NCBI GenBank assembly: GCA_040772305.1
Contig: JAXGYK010000001.1
Span: forward strand, 1,240,001 to 1,304,000
Length of the DNA stretch: 64,000 nucleotides
Origin: Mesolinea sp040772305
Lineage (GTDB): Bacteria; Chloroflexota; Anaerolineae; Anaerolineales; Anaerolineaceae
Direction of reading: 5' to 3'
This document shows, in pieces, positions 8,051-17,244 of the stretch. The notes beneath the pieces are model-generated. The model was not told the origin of the DNA. It saw nothing but the letters and a program-made list of their open reading frames with translations, and searched no databases. The position numbers and the translations under genes were made by a program. Position 1 is the first letter of the stretch. Every line of letters begins with the position of its first letter.

Positions 8051-9040
8051 TTAGCTCCTTGGAATTGTAGGGTCGAAGGCTACTGGCTGTATCAGGTTGC
8101 GATCGCGCAAACGTCTGTAGGCCAAGGTTGAAATGTTCGTCAGGAAGGGGTTAAGCAAACCCTTTAGCAGGATGCCCAAAAGAATAAGGAAGCCAAAGAG
8201 CAGGATAGTGATTACGATAGAGCCAGCTATCAGTTGCGGAGTCCCGCTGACTAGGCCAACTGCCAGTGGAGCAAACGCAAACAAACTGGGAAAAAACAAG
8301 ATCAGGCTGGATACAAGACCAATTACTGCCAGAAGGATGTGGACAATGATAAATTGACCTAAATTTTGGCGTATCACTGCCCAGGCTTTGCGAAACGCTG
8401 CCAAAACCTTTAATTCCTCGTCTACGACGGCGATAAAGGTATTGCGCATCAGGATATCGAGTACAAACTGGAATGGGATGAGAATGCAGAATAACGGAAG
8501 CATCACAAGTCCTAAACCTAGCATGACACCGGGATTAATCCGAAAGGCAAGGTAAAAAACGAGGCCAATCAGCAAGGCGATTGCTATGCCAAAAAGGGCC
8601 AAAAATGCTCGTACAGCAAAAATCCGCCAATAGGATGCCCCAATATTTTGGACGATCTCCCGATATTTTAGCGGCTTGTCGTCGTTTTTCTGGTCTGCCA
8701 TGCTGGCACCTTTGATAAGGCCTGTAATGCCAAATGTGCCCAAAAAGAGCGAAACCAGGATAGCGATCAGAATAAAGGCAAGCAAAATCACCAGCCAGCT
8801 TCCCAGGCTTAGCTTCGTGTTTTGTAAGGAAAGCCTGTTAAGTGTGGTCCAAAACTGTTCAAAGTTGGGGGGCAGGTTATCGCTAAAGTTCAGATTGCTG
8901 CCGCCGCCACCGCCACCGCTATTAAACTGCGAGCCTGAAGAGCCGCTGTATGCAGCTGGGGCCAATATCCCAAAGAGCCAAAGAATTTTGTGTCTCCACA
9001 GAAACTTCCATGATTTTGAGATTAGTTCCGGATAGTTCAT
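8051..9040 (-). CDS. Multi-pass membrane protein, unknown function
   Basis: A 329-aa protein with about six hydrophobic segments. The N-terminus MNYPELISKSWKFLWRHK leads into a first helix, followed by a glycine/serine-rich extracellular loop containing a run of six glycines, and FRKAWAVIRQNLGQFIIVH near residue 220. Proteins of this shape (glycerophosphodiester phosphodiesterase membrane-domain-like) are common in Gram-positive bacteria and Chloroflexota and have no assigned role. It lies 50 bases upstream of the VWA/FHA-like gene on the same strand, so the two may form an operon. Confidence 0.65.
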   Translation of the reverse strand: MNYPELISKSWKFLWRHKILWLFGILAPAAYSGSSGSQFNSGGGGGGSNLNFSDNLPPNFEQFWTTLNRLSLQNTKLSLGSWLVILLAFILIAILVSLFLGTFGITGLIKGASMADQKNDDKPLKYREIVQNIGASYWRIFAVRAFLALFGIAIALLIGLVFYLAFRINPGVMLGLGLVMLPLFCILIPFQFVLDILMRNTFIAVVDEELKVLAAFRKAWAVIRQNLGQFIIVHILLAVIGLVSSLILFFPSLFAFAPLAVGLVSGTPQLIAGSIVITILLFGFLILLGILLKGLLNPFLTNISTLAYRRLRDRNLIQPVAFDPTIPRS

Positions 9041-9162
9041 GATTATTCCTCTCGATTTGCCTTATCGATAAAGATTGTACATGAACAATCTCCCTTTCGG
9101 CTTTCAGTTTCCTTACGCTTGTCTTAAATTTAAACAATAACCCTTACAAATCCAGCTGCGTT

Positions 9163-10332
9163 TTAGGCGAGTTGTGGGTCCTTCCAAATCACCTCACCTT
9201 CACCAATGGTGAACAAACAGTGACTCATATTGAACAGCGGGTTATCATCAAAAATGGTGATGTTCGCCAGTTTTCCCGGTTCCAAGCTGCCATAGTCGGC
9301 ATCAATTTCCAGGATTTCGGCTGGTGAAAGGGTAATACAGCGCAACGCTTCCATCAGGCTAAGGCCGGCCTTCCATGCATAGCCAGCCGAGATGGTTAGT
9401 AATCCGATGCCCACAAAAGGATGGTCGGTAACAATCGCTGTTTTTACCCCCGCCTTTACCAGACTGACAACCGTGTGAAACCCTTTGTTCTGCAATTCCA
9501 CCTTGGAAGCTGGCATGAGCGTTGGCCCTACAAGGGCTCCGTAGCTTTCTTGCTTTAGCCGGTCTGCAATCAGATGGCCTTCGGTGCAATGGTCCAGAGT
9601 CATTTTGAGGTTAAACTCTTTGGCAATGCGTATCGATGTAAGAATGTCATCCGCGCGGTGTGCATGGGCTTTAAGGAAAGCCTTGCGTTCCAAAACGGGG
9701 ATCATTTGCTCCCACTTCAGGTTAATATCGAAGGGTTCACCTTTTTCAGCGGCTTTTGCCTTGCGAGCCATATAGTTTTGGGTTTCAATCAGGCCCTTGC
9801 GCAGGAGGGCGGCAGTAGCCATGCGCGTCACAGGAGCTTGATTACCCCTTTGCCCAAAGGCTCGCTTGGGGTTTTCGCCAAAGGCGGATTTCATTGCAAC
9901 ATAGGGGTTTAGCACCATTTTGTCGATTACAGTACCCCAGGTGCGGATGAGCGCCCAAGTACCGCCCAGTGGGTCTGCACTGCCGGGTCCAGTCATCACG
10001 GTAGTTACCCCGCTGCTGCGGGCTTCTGCAAAGGAGGCCTCCAGCGGGTTGCAGCCATCAATACCTCGCATCTCCGGTACCAAGGGGTCAGAGTTCTCAT
10101 TCAGATCGTGGCCTTCCCAGCCGTAACCGGCTTCCATCATTCCCAGGTGGGTGTGCGCATCAATGAAGCCAGGCAGAACCCATCCGCCTTTTGCATCGAT
10201 CACTGCTTCACCTTTTTTGGGCTTGAGTCCCTGAGCAATTTCTTGGATGCGTTTGCCTTCAATGCGCAGGTCATAACCTTGCAGCGCTTCTTCCAAGCGC
10301 ATGGTATACAGTTTTCCGTTGGTGATCAACAT
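9163..10332 (-). CDS. Metal-dependent amidohydrolase (paralogue 2)
   Basis: A 389-aa cytoplasmic amidohydrolase of the imidazolonepropionase/dipeptidase-like group. The TIM-barrel metal ligands are visible: GFIDAHTHLG (HxH), KAHAHRADD, LDHCTEGH and VTDHPF with the final Asp. The N- and C-terminal parts form the small beta-sandwich (MLITNGKLYTM; GKLANITIFDDNP). It starts 7 bases after the stop of its upstream paralogue and is the last gene of the peptide-use region. Cleavage of an amide bond in a small peptide or cyclic amide is likely, though the substrate is unknown. Confidence 0.8.
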   Translation of the reverse strand: MLITNGKLYTMRLEEALQGYDLRIEGKRIQEIAQGLKPKKGEAVIDAKGGWVLPGFIDAHTHLGMMEAGYGWEGHDLNENSDPLVPEMRGIDGCNPLEASFAEARSSGVTTVMTGPGSADPLGGTWALIRTWGTVIDKMVLNPYVAMKSAFGENPKRAFGQRGNQAPVTRMATAALLRKGLIETQNYMARKAKAAEKGEPFDINLKWEQMIPVLERKAFLKAHAHRADDILTSIRIAKEFNLKMTLDHCTEGHLIADRLKQESYGALVGPTLMPASKVELQNKGFHTVVSLVKAGVKTAIVTDHPFVGIGLLTISAGYAWKAGLSLMEALRCITLSPAEILEIDADYGSLEPGKLANITIFDDNPLFNMSHCLFTIGEGEVIWKDPQLA

Positions 10333-10339
10333 CGTGCAC

Positions 10340-11494
10340 CTAAGCCTTATAAATTACTTCGCCTTCGCCAACGGTCATTAAACAATGGCTCAGGTTGGAA
10401 AGCGGATTGTCATCGTAAATCGTGATATTGGCGAACATGCCCTTTGCTAAACTTCCATATTGATCGCCCTGACCGATGATTTCGGCGGGGTAGCGGGTAA
10501 TGGCGCGCAGTGCTTCAATAAGCGGCATACCCGCTTTGTAGGCATAACCTGCGCAAATGGGCAGTAAACTTAATGGGATCACAGGGTGATCTGTAGTAAC
10601 TGCAACTTTAATTCCAGCTGCGTTTAGCTTTACCAGGGTATCAAAACTTTTGTTTCTGGTTTCTACTTTAGTTGCTGTAAGCAGGGTGGGTCCCACAAAG
10701 GCTTCCAGTTTCGCTGCTTTGATTTCCTCCAGGATCAGATCCCCCTCGGTACAGTGATCCAGAGTCATCCTAACATTAAATTCACGGGCTATCCGCATGG
10801 CAGTAAGGATGTCGTCTGCTCGGTGGGCGTGAGCCTTCAAAGGAATTTTGCGCTCCAATACGGGCAGGAGAGGTTCATATTGAAGGTTGATGTCAAAGAC
10901 CTCGCCCTTTTCAGCTGCAGCAGCTTTACGTGCCTGGTAGTTTCTGGCATCGGTTAGCGCTTTACGCAAGATGCTGGCTGTGCCCATCCGAGTTACCGGT
11001 AATTTGCCTTGTGTCCCATAGAGCCGCCTTACATTTTCTCCAAAAGCACATTTCATCGCCGAGTAAGGGTCAATCACCATCTCATCAATGTCTTTTCCCC
11101 AGGTGCGGATGGTCATAAAGCCACCCCCAACTGTGTTGCCGCTGCCCGGACCTACCATGGCCATGGTTACCCCGGCTTGTACAGCGTCTTGAAAGTCCAG
11201 ATCGTTGGGATTACAGCCATCGATTGCGCGCAGCTGCGGGGTAAAGGGGTCTGAGCGCTCATTCGTGTCGTTGCCTTCAAACCCCAGGCCGCTTTCGTGG
11301 ATCCCCAAGTGGGTGTGCCCATCAATAAAACCCGGCAGCACCCAATGACCCTGGGCGTTAATCACCCCCTCATCTTTTTCCGGCTTGAGGTCCTTGCCAA
11401 TTTCTGCGATCTTTTTTCCTTTGGTGCGCAGATCGGCTCTTTCTAAAGGAGTATCCTCCAGCATGGTAAAGATTTTTCCGTTTTTGATGAGCAT
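10340..11494 (-). CDS. Metal-dependent amidohydrolase (paralogue 1)
   Basis: A 384-aa enzyme closely similar along its whole length to the next gene. Matching metal-site motifs are GFIDGHTHLGIHESG, KAHAHRADDILTAMRIA, LDHCTEGDLI and TTDHPVIPL. The family is known to be metal-dependent and cytoplasmic. The pair is a tandem duplication with retained catalytic residues, so both may be active, perhaps on different peptides. AGGAGG-like sequence (plus CCTCCTG at 11501-11507) precedes the ATG. Transcription probably continues from the MFS genes. Confidence 0.8.
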   Translation of the reverse strand: MLIKNGKIFTMLEDTPLERADLRTKGKKIAEIGKDLKPEKDEGVINAQGHWVLPGFIDGHTHLGIHESGLGFEGNDTNERSDPFTPQLRAIDGCNPNDLDFQDAVQAGVTMAMVGPGSGNTVGGGFMTIRTWGKDIDEMVIDPYSAMKCAFGENVRRLYGTQGKLPVTRMGTASILRKALTDARNYQARKAAAAEKGEVFDINLQYEPLLPVLERKIPLKAHAHRADDILTAMRIAREFNVRMTLDHCTEGDLILEEIKAAKLEAFVGPTLLTATKVETRNKSFDTLVKLNAAGIKVAVTTDHPVIPLSLLPICAGYAYKAGMPLIEALRAITRYPAEIIGQGDQYGSLAKGMFANITIYDDNPLSNLSHCLMTVGEGEVIYKA

Positions 11495-11555
11495 TCAATT
11501 CCTCCTGTAATTGGGATCCTACTTGAGGGCAGGGTTTGTTTTAGCAGCTAACAGC

Positions 11556-12785
11556 TTATTCTTGGTTTCTTTGTCGACTGATGTAGATAAAGACAAGACA
11601 CATTAATTGGGTAGTTAGCATGGCGTAAAAATTTGCAGAGATTCCTTTGGCAATGGAGAGTGCTGAGCCAACTAAAGGAGCTAAAATCCAACCGATATTG
11701 GAAAGCAGGGCATTATAGCCAAAAATGGCTCCTCGGTGTTCAGATTCAACCCTTTCTGCAACGACGGCTGTAAGAATAGGTTCCACACCTCCTAAGAAAA
11801 AGGCAGTGAGTACGTAAAAAATGACGAAGGGCCAGAACCTGGGGTTGAGGATAATTCCTAATAAACAGGCGCAGGAAAGCGCTAGCAAGAGGACCGAAAA
11901 CCGGAACTTTCCGAAGCGGTTTCCAAGCTGGGTAAGCAGGAGCCCTGCAGCAGCAGTCGCCAAACTTACCGCCATATTAAAGTTGCCGGTTACCTGCAAG
12001 ATGCCGTCTTTGCCATGTAATTCTTCCAGGAGGAGGGGGAGAAAGGGTGTAATAAGAGAGCGGCTGAAACGCTGCAGCAAGAGGATGATCATCACAAATC
12101 CAGCAGCTTGCATGGCTTCGCGCATCCCAAACTTTTCCTCTGCGATCTCTTTGCCTCCGTCCCTATTATTGTGCACGATTTTTGGTTCCTTAATGAGAAT
12201 CCAGGCCAATATGGCGCCAAGGAAGCAGATTACACCCCCCGTAATAAAAGAAACACGATATCCCAGCGCGCTGGCAACATAGCCACCCATGGCTGGTCCA
12301 AGCGAAAAACCGATGAAATTAGCCGATGCAAGAAAACCAATTGAAGTAGAGAGATGCTGTTTTGGTGTGTAGGCGGCGACGAATGTGTTTGCCGCTACAA
12401 TCGTGCCCGAGAAGAACCCCTGCACCGTGCGCAGTAAGATGAGTACTCCAACGTTCGGAGCTAAACCCATGGCTGCCAGAATCACTGCTCCACCCAACAT
12501 TGCTCTGATGACCATCAATTTACGGCCGTAACGGTCGGCTAATTTACCCCATAAAGGGGAGGAGATTGCCATGCTGATTGCAGGCCCCATTGACAGGATT
12601 CCCGAAACCAATTTGAGCTGGTCTGGGTCGTTAACTCCCAGCGATTGCGCATAAAAAGGCAAAAAGGGTAAACCGAAACCAAAGCTCATTAATGCCAATA
12701 CCTGGGTAAACCAGATTACGATGAGATTGCGCCTCCAAAACAGGCTGCCGCCTTCAGAGGATATATTCTGCTCTTGTGGGTTCAT
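11556..12785 (-). CDS. MFS transporter (DHA1-type exporter), paralogue 2
   Basis: A 409-aa inner-membrane protein with about 12 helices. The conserved loop between helices 2 and 3 reads GKLADRYGRKLMV, and the helix-5 region reads SLGPAMGGY. This points to the drug/metabolite exporter (DHA1) branch of the major facilitator superfamily. It is a paralogue of the next gene upstream, with near-identical block order. Sitting between peptide transport and amidohydrolase genes, it could expel amino acids or small peptides (inference). Confidence 0.8.
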   Translation of the reverse strand: MNPQEQNISSEGGSLFWRRNLIVIWFTQVLALMSFGFGLPFLPFYAQSLGVNDPDQLKLVSGILSMGPAISMAISSPLWGKLADRYGRKLMVIRAMLGGAVILAAMGLAPNVGVLILLRTVQGFFSGTIVAANTFVAAYTPKQHLSTSIGFLASANFIGFSLGPAMGGYVASALGYRVSFITGGVICFLGAILAWILIKEPKIVHNNRDGGKEIAEEKFGMREAMQAAGFVMIILLLQRFSRSLITPFLPLLLEELHGKDGILQVTGNFNMAVSLATAAAGLLLTQLGNRFGKFRFSVLLLALSCACLLGIILNPRFWPFVIFYVLTAFFLGGVEPILTAVVAERVESEHRGAIFGYNALLSNIGWILAPLVGSALSIAKGISANFYAMLTTQLMCLVFIYISRQRNQE

Positions 12786-12877
12786 AGGCTATGTGTAAGA
12801 CTTATAATAACGCTTTAATTCAGAATTTGGCGTATTTTGTGCCGAATTCGACGAATGCTATCTGGAGATTGGAGCTA

Positions 12878-14128
12878 TTATAGCTTTGCTTCCTGGGAAG
12901 ATGTTCTCATTAACCGATAAACAAGCAGTGAAGAAAAAACTTGCAAAGCCAGAAGTAAATAAAAAATGGCAGGAATATCCCAGCGGATGGATACAAACGA
13001 GGCTGCCAGCGGTGCGAAAAACCAACCCAAATTGTTGAGCAGCGCATTGTAGCCCAACAGCGCACCACGATGATTTGCCTCAACACGCTCGGCCATAACG
13101 GAGGTGAGTATAGGTTCAATGGCACCTATACAGAAACCGTAGACCACATAAAGAACTGCGAAGGGAATGAAACTTGGAAGCAGAATGATTAGTAGCAGTG
13201 TAAGAGCACCAGCAAGATAGAGCCGAAGTGTAAAGCGTACATTACCAACCCGTTCAGCAAAGCGTGGCAATGTCATGCCGGCTAAGGCTGAAAAGATGCT
13301 GAAAAGCATGTTTACCAAACCAGTTGCCCGCAAAACACCAGAGCCTCCCAGCAGATTTTCAAGGTGCAGTGCAAGGTAAGGACTAAAAAGTGTGCTGCTG
13401 AAACGGAAGAAAAACAGCACCAGCAAAATAAGCCCTGCGGCTTGCATGGCATCCTTAAACGTAAAAGGCAGATTTCGAACGTCGCCAGATGACACGGCAC
13501 TGCTCACAATTTTTGCCCGTTCGGCTTTAGAGAACCCTGGCTCGCGGATCAGGAATGTTACGGCGATGCCTGCCAGAATTGCCATTGCTCCGCTAATCCA
13601 AAAGGTAGGACGGTAGCCTAACCAGCCCGCTAAAAAGCCGCCTACAGCGGGTCCCAAAGAATACCCAATAAAATTAGCCGAACTAAGAAACCCGAGCGCC
13701 CTCCCCATTTTGTCCTTGGGGGTATTGGCTGCTACAAAGGTGCTGGCAGCAACCACTGTGCCGGTAACTGTTCCCTGAACTACTCTGGTAATCAGGAACC
13801 AGGCCGGGTTTGGCACCAAACCCATCAGAGTAAGAATGACGCCGCTTGCATACTGACTGCGCATCACCATTAATTTGCGGCCGTATTTGTCGGAAAGCTT
13901 GCCCCAGACAGGGGCAAATATTGCCATAGTCAGGCCAGGTGCCATTGTGAGCAAGCCTACCCAAAGCTTGACTTCGTTTGGATCGCTTAGGCCTAGCTCG
14001 CGCAGGTAAAAGGCAGTAAAGGGCAATGCAAGGCCATAACTCATTTGTGAAAATACCTGCACTGCCCACAATACAATCAGGTTTTGTTTCCAATAGGCAA
14101 AGGCAAGGTTTTGATCTGTTGTCGACAT
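12878..14128 (-). CDS. MFS transporter (DHA1-type exporter), paralogue 1
   Basis: A 416-aa, 12-helix transporter with the loop motif GKLSDKYGRKLMVMRS and the helix-5 block SLGPAVGGFLAGWLGYR. It shares many blocks with the following paralogue (for example SANFIGYSLGPA versus SANFIGFSLGPA). Its start is about 30 bases downstream of the large hairpin that closes the opp operon, so it may have its own promoter or depend on read-through. Substrate unknown. Confidence 0.8.
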   Translation of the reverse strand: MSTTDQNLAFAYWKQNLIVLWAVQVFSQMSYGLALPFTAFYLRELGLSDPNEVKLWVGLLTMAPGLTMAIFAPVWGKLSDKYGRKLMVMRSQYASGVILTLMGLVPNPAWFLITRVVQGTVTGTVVAASTFVAANTPKDKMGRALGFLSSANFIGYSLGPAVGGFLAGWLGYRPTFWISGAMAILAGIAVTFLIREPGFSKAERAKIVSSAVSSGDVRNLPFTFKDAMQAAGLILLVLFFFRFSSTLFSPYLALHLENLLGGSGVLRATGLVNMLFSIFSALAGMTLPRFAERVGNVRFTLRLYLAGALTLLLIILLPSFIPFAVLYVVYGFCIGAIEPILTSVMAERVEANHRGALLGYNALLNNLGWFFAPLAASFVSIRWDIPAIFYLLLALQVFSSLLVYRLMRTSSQEAKL

Positions 14129-14158
14129 TATCGATCATTATCCCTTATTTGGGCTTTT

Positions 14159-14199
14159 AAACCAAGACAGCTGCAAGAAACTTGCAGCTGTCTTGGTTT
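14159..14199 (-). terminator. Strong hairpin closing the opp operon
   Basis: A perfect 19-bp stem (AAACCAAGACAGCTGCAAG and its complement) around a three-base loop. It lies 9 bases past the 64-aa gene and before the MFS genes. Only a short T run follows on the minus strand, so it may be a partial terminator or an RNA-stabilising 3' hairpin. Confidence 0.65.
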
Positions 14200-14207
14200 G
14201 CTAAACC

Positions 14208-14402
14208 TTATGGAATCAAGTTAATCAATACCAGCATAATCAGCAGCACCACTACCACCACCAGCATCAGCGGCAATAACACCGCATACGCAGCTGGTAC
14301 CGCAGACAGGCGTTCCTTCAGGGGAACATAATCCTGTTGCTCTTCGAGCAGTTCGGACTCGCTTACCTGGTCGCGGTTGCTGTCGTGCTTTGGTCTAATC
14401 AT
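14208..14402 (-). CDS. 64-aa C-terminally anchored small membrane protein
   Basis: The ATG at 14402 overlaps the oppF stop by 8 bases (TTTATGATTAG), which suggests translational coupling. The product has a charged cytoplasmic-type N-terminal half (MIRPKHDSNRDQVSESELLE, then EQQDYVPLKERL) and a single hydrophobic C-terminal segment with a run of Val and Leu residues, ending VLINLIP. I do not recognise the family. Its place as last gene of the Opp operon suggests an accessory or stabilising subunit of the permease, in the manner of other small single-helix transporter partners. That role is inferred from position only. Confidence 0.6.
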   Translation of the reverse strand: MIRPKHDSNRDQVSESELLEEQQDYVPLKERLSAVPAAYAVLLPLMLVVVVVLLIMLVLINLIP

Positions 14403-15375
14403 AAAGGTGGCAGGCCACCATATGGCCTCCTCCCTGGTCTTTAAACTCGGGAGCCGCTTTGGAGCAAATTGGCATTGCTGAAGCACAACGGGTGTGGAAC
14501 TTACAACCAGGAGGTGGAGCGGCCGGTGATGGCACATCCCCTTTTAGGATGATCCGTTTCTTAGGATCGCCCTTCCCTGGAATAGCAGCCAATAAAGCCT
14601 TGGAATAGGGGTGCATTGTGTTTTCAAAAAGCTGGTCACTGGTTGCTACTTCGACCAGATTTCCTAAATACATTACACCGATGCGGTCACAAAAATAGCG
14701 CACAACGTTCAGGTCGTGAGAGATAAACAGGAAAGTCAGGTTCAGCTCGTGAATCAGTTTCTGTAAAAGCTTCAGGATTTGAGCCTGGATGCTCACATCT
14801 AAGGCGGCAATAGGTTCGTCACCCACGATAAACTTGGGGTTTACCGCGATTGAACGTGCAATTCCGATCCGCTGACGCTGACCACCGCTAAACTCATGCG
14901 GGAACTTGAGAGCGTTGCTTTTATCCAGGCCGCAAAGTTCTAACAGTTCCTCTGCGCGGGCCCAGGCTGCTTTGCCTTCCAGGATCTTGTGCTGAATCAG
15001 GCCTTCACTGATGATGCGGCCTACGTTCCAGCGCGGGTCCAGCGATGCAAAGGGGTCCTGAAAGATGATCTGCATATCTTTGCGCATGCTCTGGATGGAT
15101 TTTTGATCCATCTCCTGTTTTGCCTCAACATCAAACAAAACATTGCCATTAAAGGTAACCCTGCCTGCAGTTGGCTCATGCAGGTTGAGCACTGTCCGCC
15201 CCAAGGTTGTTTTTCCGCATGCACTTTCGCCCACTAAGCCGAAGTTTTCGCCTGCCTTGATCTCAAAGCTTACTCCGTCAACGGCTTTTACATAATTGTT
15301 GACCCGACGAAAGACGCCACTTCTTATGGGGTAATATTTTTTGAGATTTTCTACTTTCAAAAGTGCATCAGGCAT
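14395..15375 (-). CDS. oppF: Oligopeptide ABC transporter ATP-binding protein OppF
   Basis: A 326-aa ATPase of the peptide/nickel ABC family. Walker A is GESACGKTT (Ala replacing the more common Gly or Ser), the signature is FSGGQRQRIGIARS, and Walker B is FIVGDEPIAALDVS. The C-terminal oligopeptide region has the iron-sulfur-type cysteine pattern (GCKFHTRCASAMPICSK). An upstream extension to 15495 exists, but the ATG at 15375 has AGGAGG at 15387-15382 and gives the normal N-terminus MPDALLKVENLKKYYP. It overlaps oppD by 8 bases. It energises peptide import together with OppD. Confidence 0.93.
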   Translation of the reverse strand: MPDALLKVENLKKYYPIRSGVFRRVNNYVKAVDGVSFEIKAGENFGLVGESACGKTTLGRTVLNLHEPTAGRVTFNGNVLFDVEAKQEMDQKSIQSMRKDMQIIFQDPFASLDPRWNVGRIISEGLIQHKILEGKAAWARAEELLELCGLDKSNALKFPHEFSGGQRQRIGIARSIAVNPKFIVGDEPIAALDVSIQAQILKLLQKLIHELNLTFLFISHDLNVVRYFCDRIGVMYLGNLVEVATSDQLFENTMHPYSKALLAAIPGKGDPKKRIILKGDVPSPAAPPPGCKFHTRCASAMPICSKAAPEFKDQGGGHMVACHLYD

Positions 15376-16351
15376 TAAAAACCTCCTGAGGGATATGGCA
15401 GCAGCGTACAAAGTGGTCTGGTTCAATTTCCAGGAGTTCGGGTATACGGTCGTCACAGTCGCTTTGTGCGCAATCGCAACGGGGAGCAAAGGCACAGCCT
15501 AAGGGCATTTCGAGCAAACTAGGCACCATGCCTGGGATGGAATAGAGCTCATCCCCTCGGTTCAGCAGGGATGGTCTGGAACGCATCAAACCACGCGTAT
15601 ATGGATGGCTGGGTCGGGCGAAGAGGGTTTCCACACTGGCTGCTTCTACAATGCGGCCTCCATACATGACCAAAACACGGCTGGTCATTTCTTTGATTAC
15701 ACTGAGGTCATGGGTAATCAGGATAGTACTCATATTACTGCTTTGTTGGAGGTCGCGCAGCAGGTCAAGAATCTGAGCCTGAATGGTCACATCCAGTGCG
15801 GTGGTAGGTTCATCCGCAATCAGCAGTTTTGGCTCGCAGGCAATTGCCATAGCAATCATCACTCTTTGGCGCATTCCTCCGCTGAGCTGGTGCGGGTATT
15901 CGCCGTAAATTTCTTCTGCCCGCGGGATTCGCACCTGCTTAAGCAGCGCGATTGTTTTTTCACGTCTGGCCTGCTTGTCTAAGTCAGTGTGCAGTTCAAG
16001 CACTTCGTCAATCTGACTTCCAATCGTAAAGACCGGATTAAGGGCAGTCATCGGTTCCTGGAAGATCATCGAGATCTCTTTTCCCCGCACTTGAAGCATC
16101 TCTTCTTCAGGAAGTTGGGTTAATTCCTTATCTCCCAGGTACACCTTGCCATTCGCGATTCTTCCGGTAGTGCGCGGCAGCAGGCGCATAATTGAGAGCG
16201 CTGTGACGCTTTTGCCGCTTCCGCTTTCACCTACGATGCCCAGTGTTTCGCCAGTTCCTACTTCGAAGCTGACATCTCTAACAGCGGTTACAACACCGGC
16301 ATCGGTTTTAAAGGTAGAGGTTAGGTCTTGCACGCGTAAAACGTTCGTCAT
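15368..16351 (-). CDS. oppD: Oligopeptide ABC transporter ATP-binding protein OppD
   Basis: A 327-aa ATPase. Walker A GESGSGKSV, signature LSGGMRQRVMIAMA, Walker B LLIADEPTTALDVT, then ITHDLSVI. The C-terminal peptide-transporter extension carries the cysteine cluster CAFAPRCDCAQSDCDD. Together with OppF it forms the nucleotide-binding pair of the importer. The gene begins 9 bases after oppC and overlaps oppF, so the four genes oppB-C-D-F are a tight unit. Confidence 0.94.
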   Translation of the reverse strand: MTNVLRVQDLTSTFKTDAGVVTAVRDVSFEVGTGETLGIVGESGSGKSVTALSIMRLLPRTTGRIANGKVYLGDKELTQLPEEEMLQVRGKEISMIFQEPMTALNPVFTIGSQIDEVLELHTDLDKQARREKTIALLKQVRIPRAEEIYGEYPHQLSGGMRQRVMIAMAIACEPKLLIADEPTTALDVTIQAQILDLLRDLQQSSNMSTILITHDLSVIKEMTSRVLVMYGGRIVEAASVETLFARPSHPYTRGLMRSRPSLLNRGDELYSIPGMVPSLLEMPLGCAFAPRCDCAQSDCDDRIPELLEIEPDHFVRCCHIPQEVFNA

Positions 16352-16360
16352 CCTGGCCTC

Positions 16361-17236
16361 CTACCTGCTCAACTTGGGATCGAGAGCGTCACGCAAGCCA
16401 TCCCCAACGAAGTTAATTGCCAAAATGGTGATAAAGACCAGGAGACCAGCGGGCACCCATTGCCACCAGCGGTTTTGTAAAGCTACAAAGCTTTGTGCCG
16501 AGGCGAGCATATTGCCCCAGCTTGGCTGCGGTTGTTTTACACCAAGGCCTAAAAAGCTAAGGCCGGCTTCTGAGAGGATACCCGAGGCAATACCCAGGGT
16601 TGCGTAGACGATGATCAGCGAGAATGTATTTGGGATTACATGTCCGGTAATATTTTTCCAGTTAGAAACCCCAAGGGCTCTGGCAGCCTCGACAAACTCA
16701 CGTGTTTTCAAGGAGAGAACTTCGGCCCGAACAATCCTGCAGATGCTTGTCCAGCCCAAAACACCGGAGATGAGCATCACATTGTAAATGCTGGGCCCTA
16801 AAATGGCGGCTAAAGAAATTGCGATGACGAAAAACGGGAAACACATGAAGATATCAACAATGCGCATGATTACGCCATCAACGACACCGCCGAAGTATCC
16901 TGCCAATGCGCCTAAAATTACACCAATTGCTGCCGAAATCATTGTGCTCACAATTCCTACTGAAAGGGATACGCGCCCGGCATAAAGCAGGCGACTGTAG
17001 GTGTCGCGGCCAACCTCATCGGTACCCAGAATGTGTATCGGCGATGGGGGGGAGTTCGTATTCTTCAGGTCAAGTTCTTCTAAACTATGAGTTGCCAGCA
17101 AGGGTGCAAATATTGCGGCAAAACTCAATACCAGTAAAATGATCAGGCCAAAAACCGCCAAACGGTTGCGCAAAAAGCGTTGCAGCGTGCGGTTAACCCG
17201 TTTTTTTTCTACTTTATTAATAGCTTGTGCTGTCAT
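16361..17236 (-). CDS. oppC: Oligopeptide ABC transporter permease OppC
   Basis: A 291-aa inner-membrane permease. The short N-terminal cytoplasmic part is followed by the first helix (LAVFGLIILLVLSFAAIFAP). The type-1 importer permease domain contains the EAA loop (EFVEAARALGVSNWKNITGH), which contacts OppD/F. AEAGLSFLGLG follows near the C-terminus, and the end is GDGLRDALDPKLSR, typical of DppC/OppC. The LGTDEVGRDTYSRLLY block is also diagnostic. It lies 8 bases after oppB. Confidence 0.94.
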   Translation of the reverse strand: MTAQAINKVEKKRVNRTLQRFLRNRLAVFGLIILLVLSFAAIFAPLLATHSLEELDLKNTNSPPSPIHILGTDEVGRDTYSRLLYAGRVSLSVGIVSTMISAAIGVILGALAGYFGGVVDGVIMRIVDIFMCFPFFVIAISLAAILGPSIYNVMLISGVLGWTSICRIVRAEVLSLKTREFVEAARALGVSNWKNITGHVIPNTFSLIIVYATLGIASGILSEAGLSFLGLGVKQPQPSWGNMLASAQSFVALQNRWWQWVPAGLLVFITILAINFVGDGLRDALDPKLSR

Positions 17237-17244
17237 AGTACCAC

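Noticed and set aside
14989..15237. Small plus-strand frames inside oppF and similar frames in other genes
   Set aside because: Shadows of real minus-strand genes without their own start signals.
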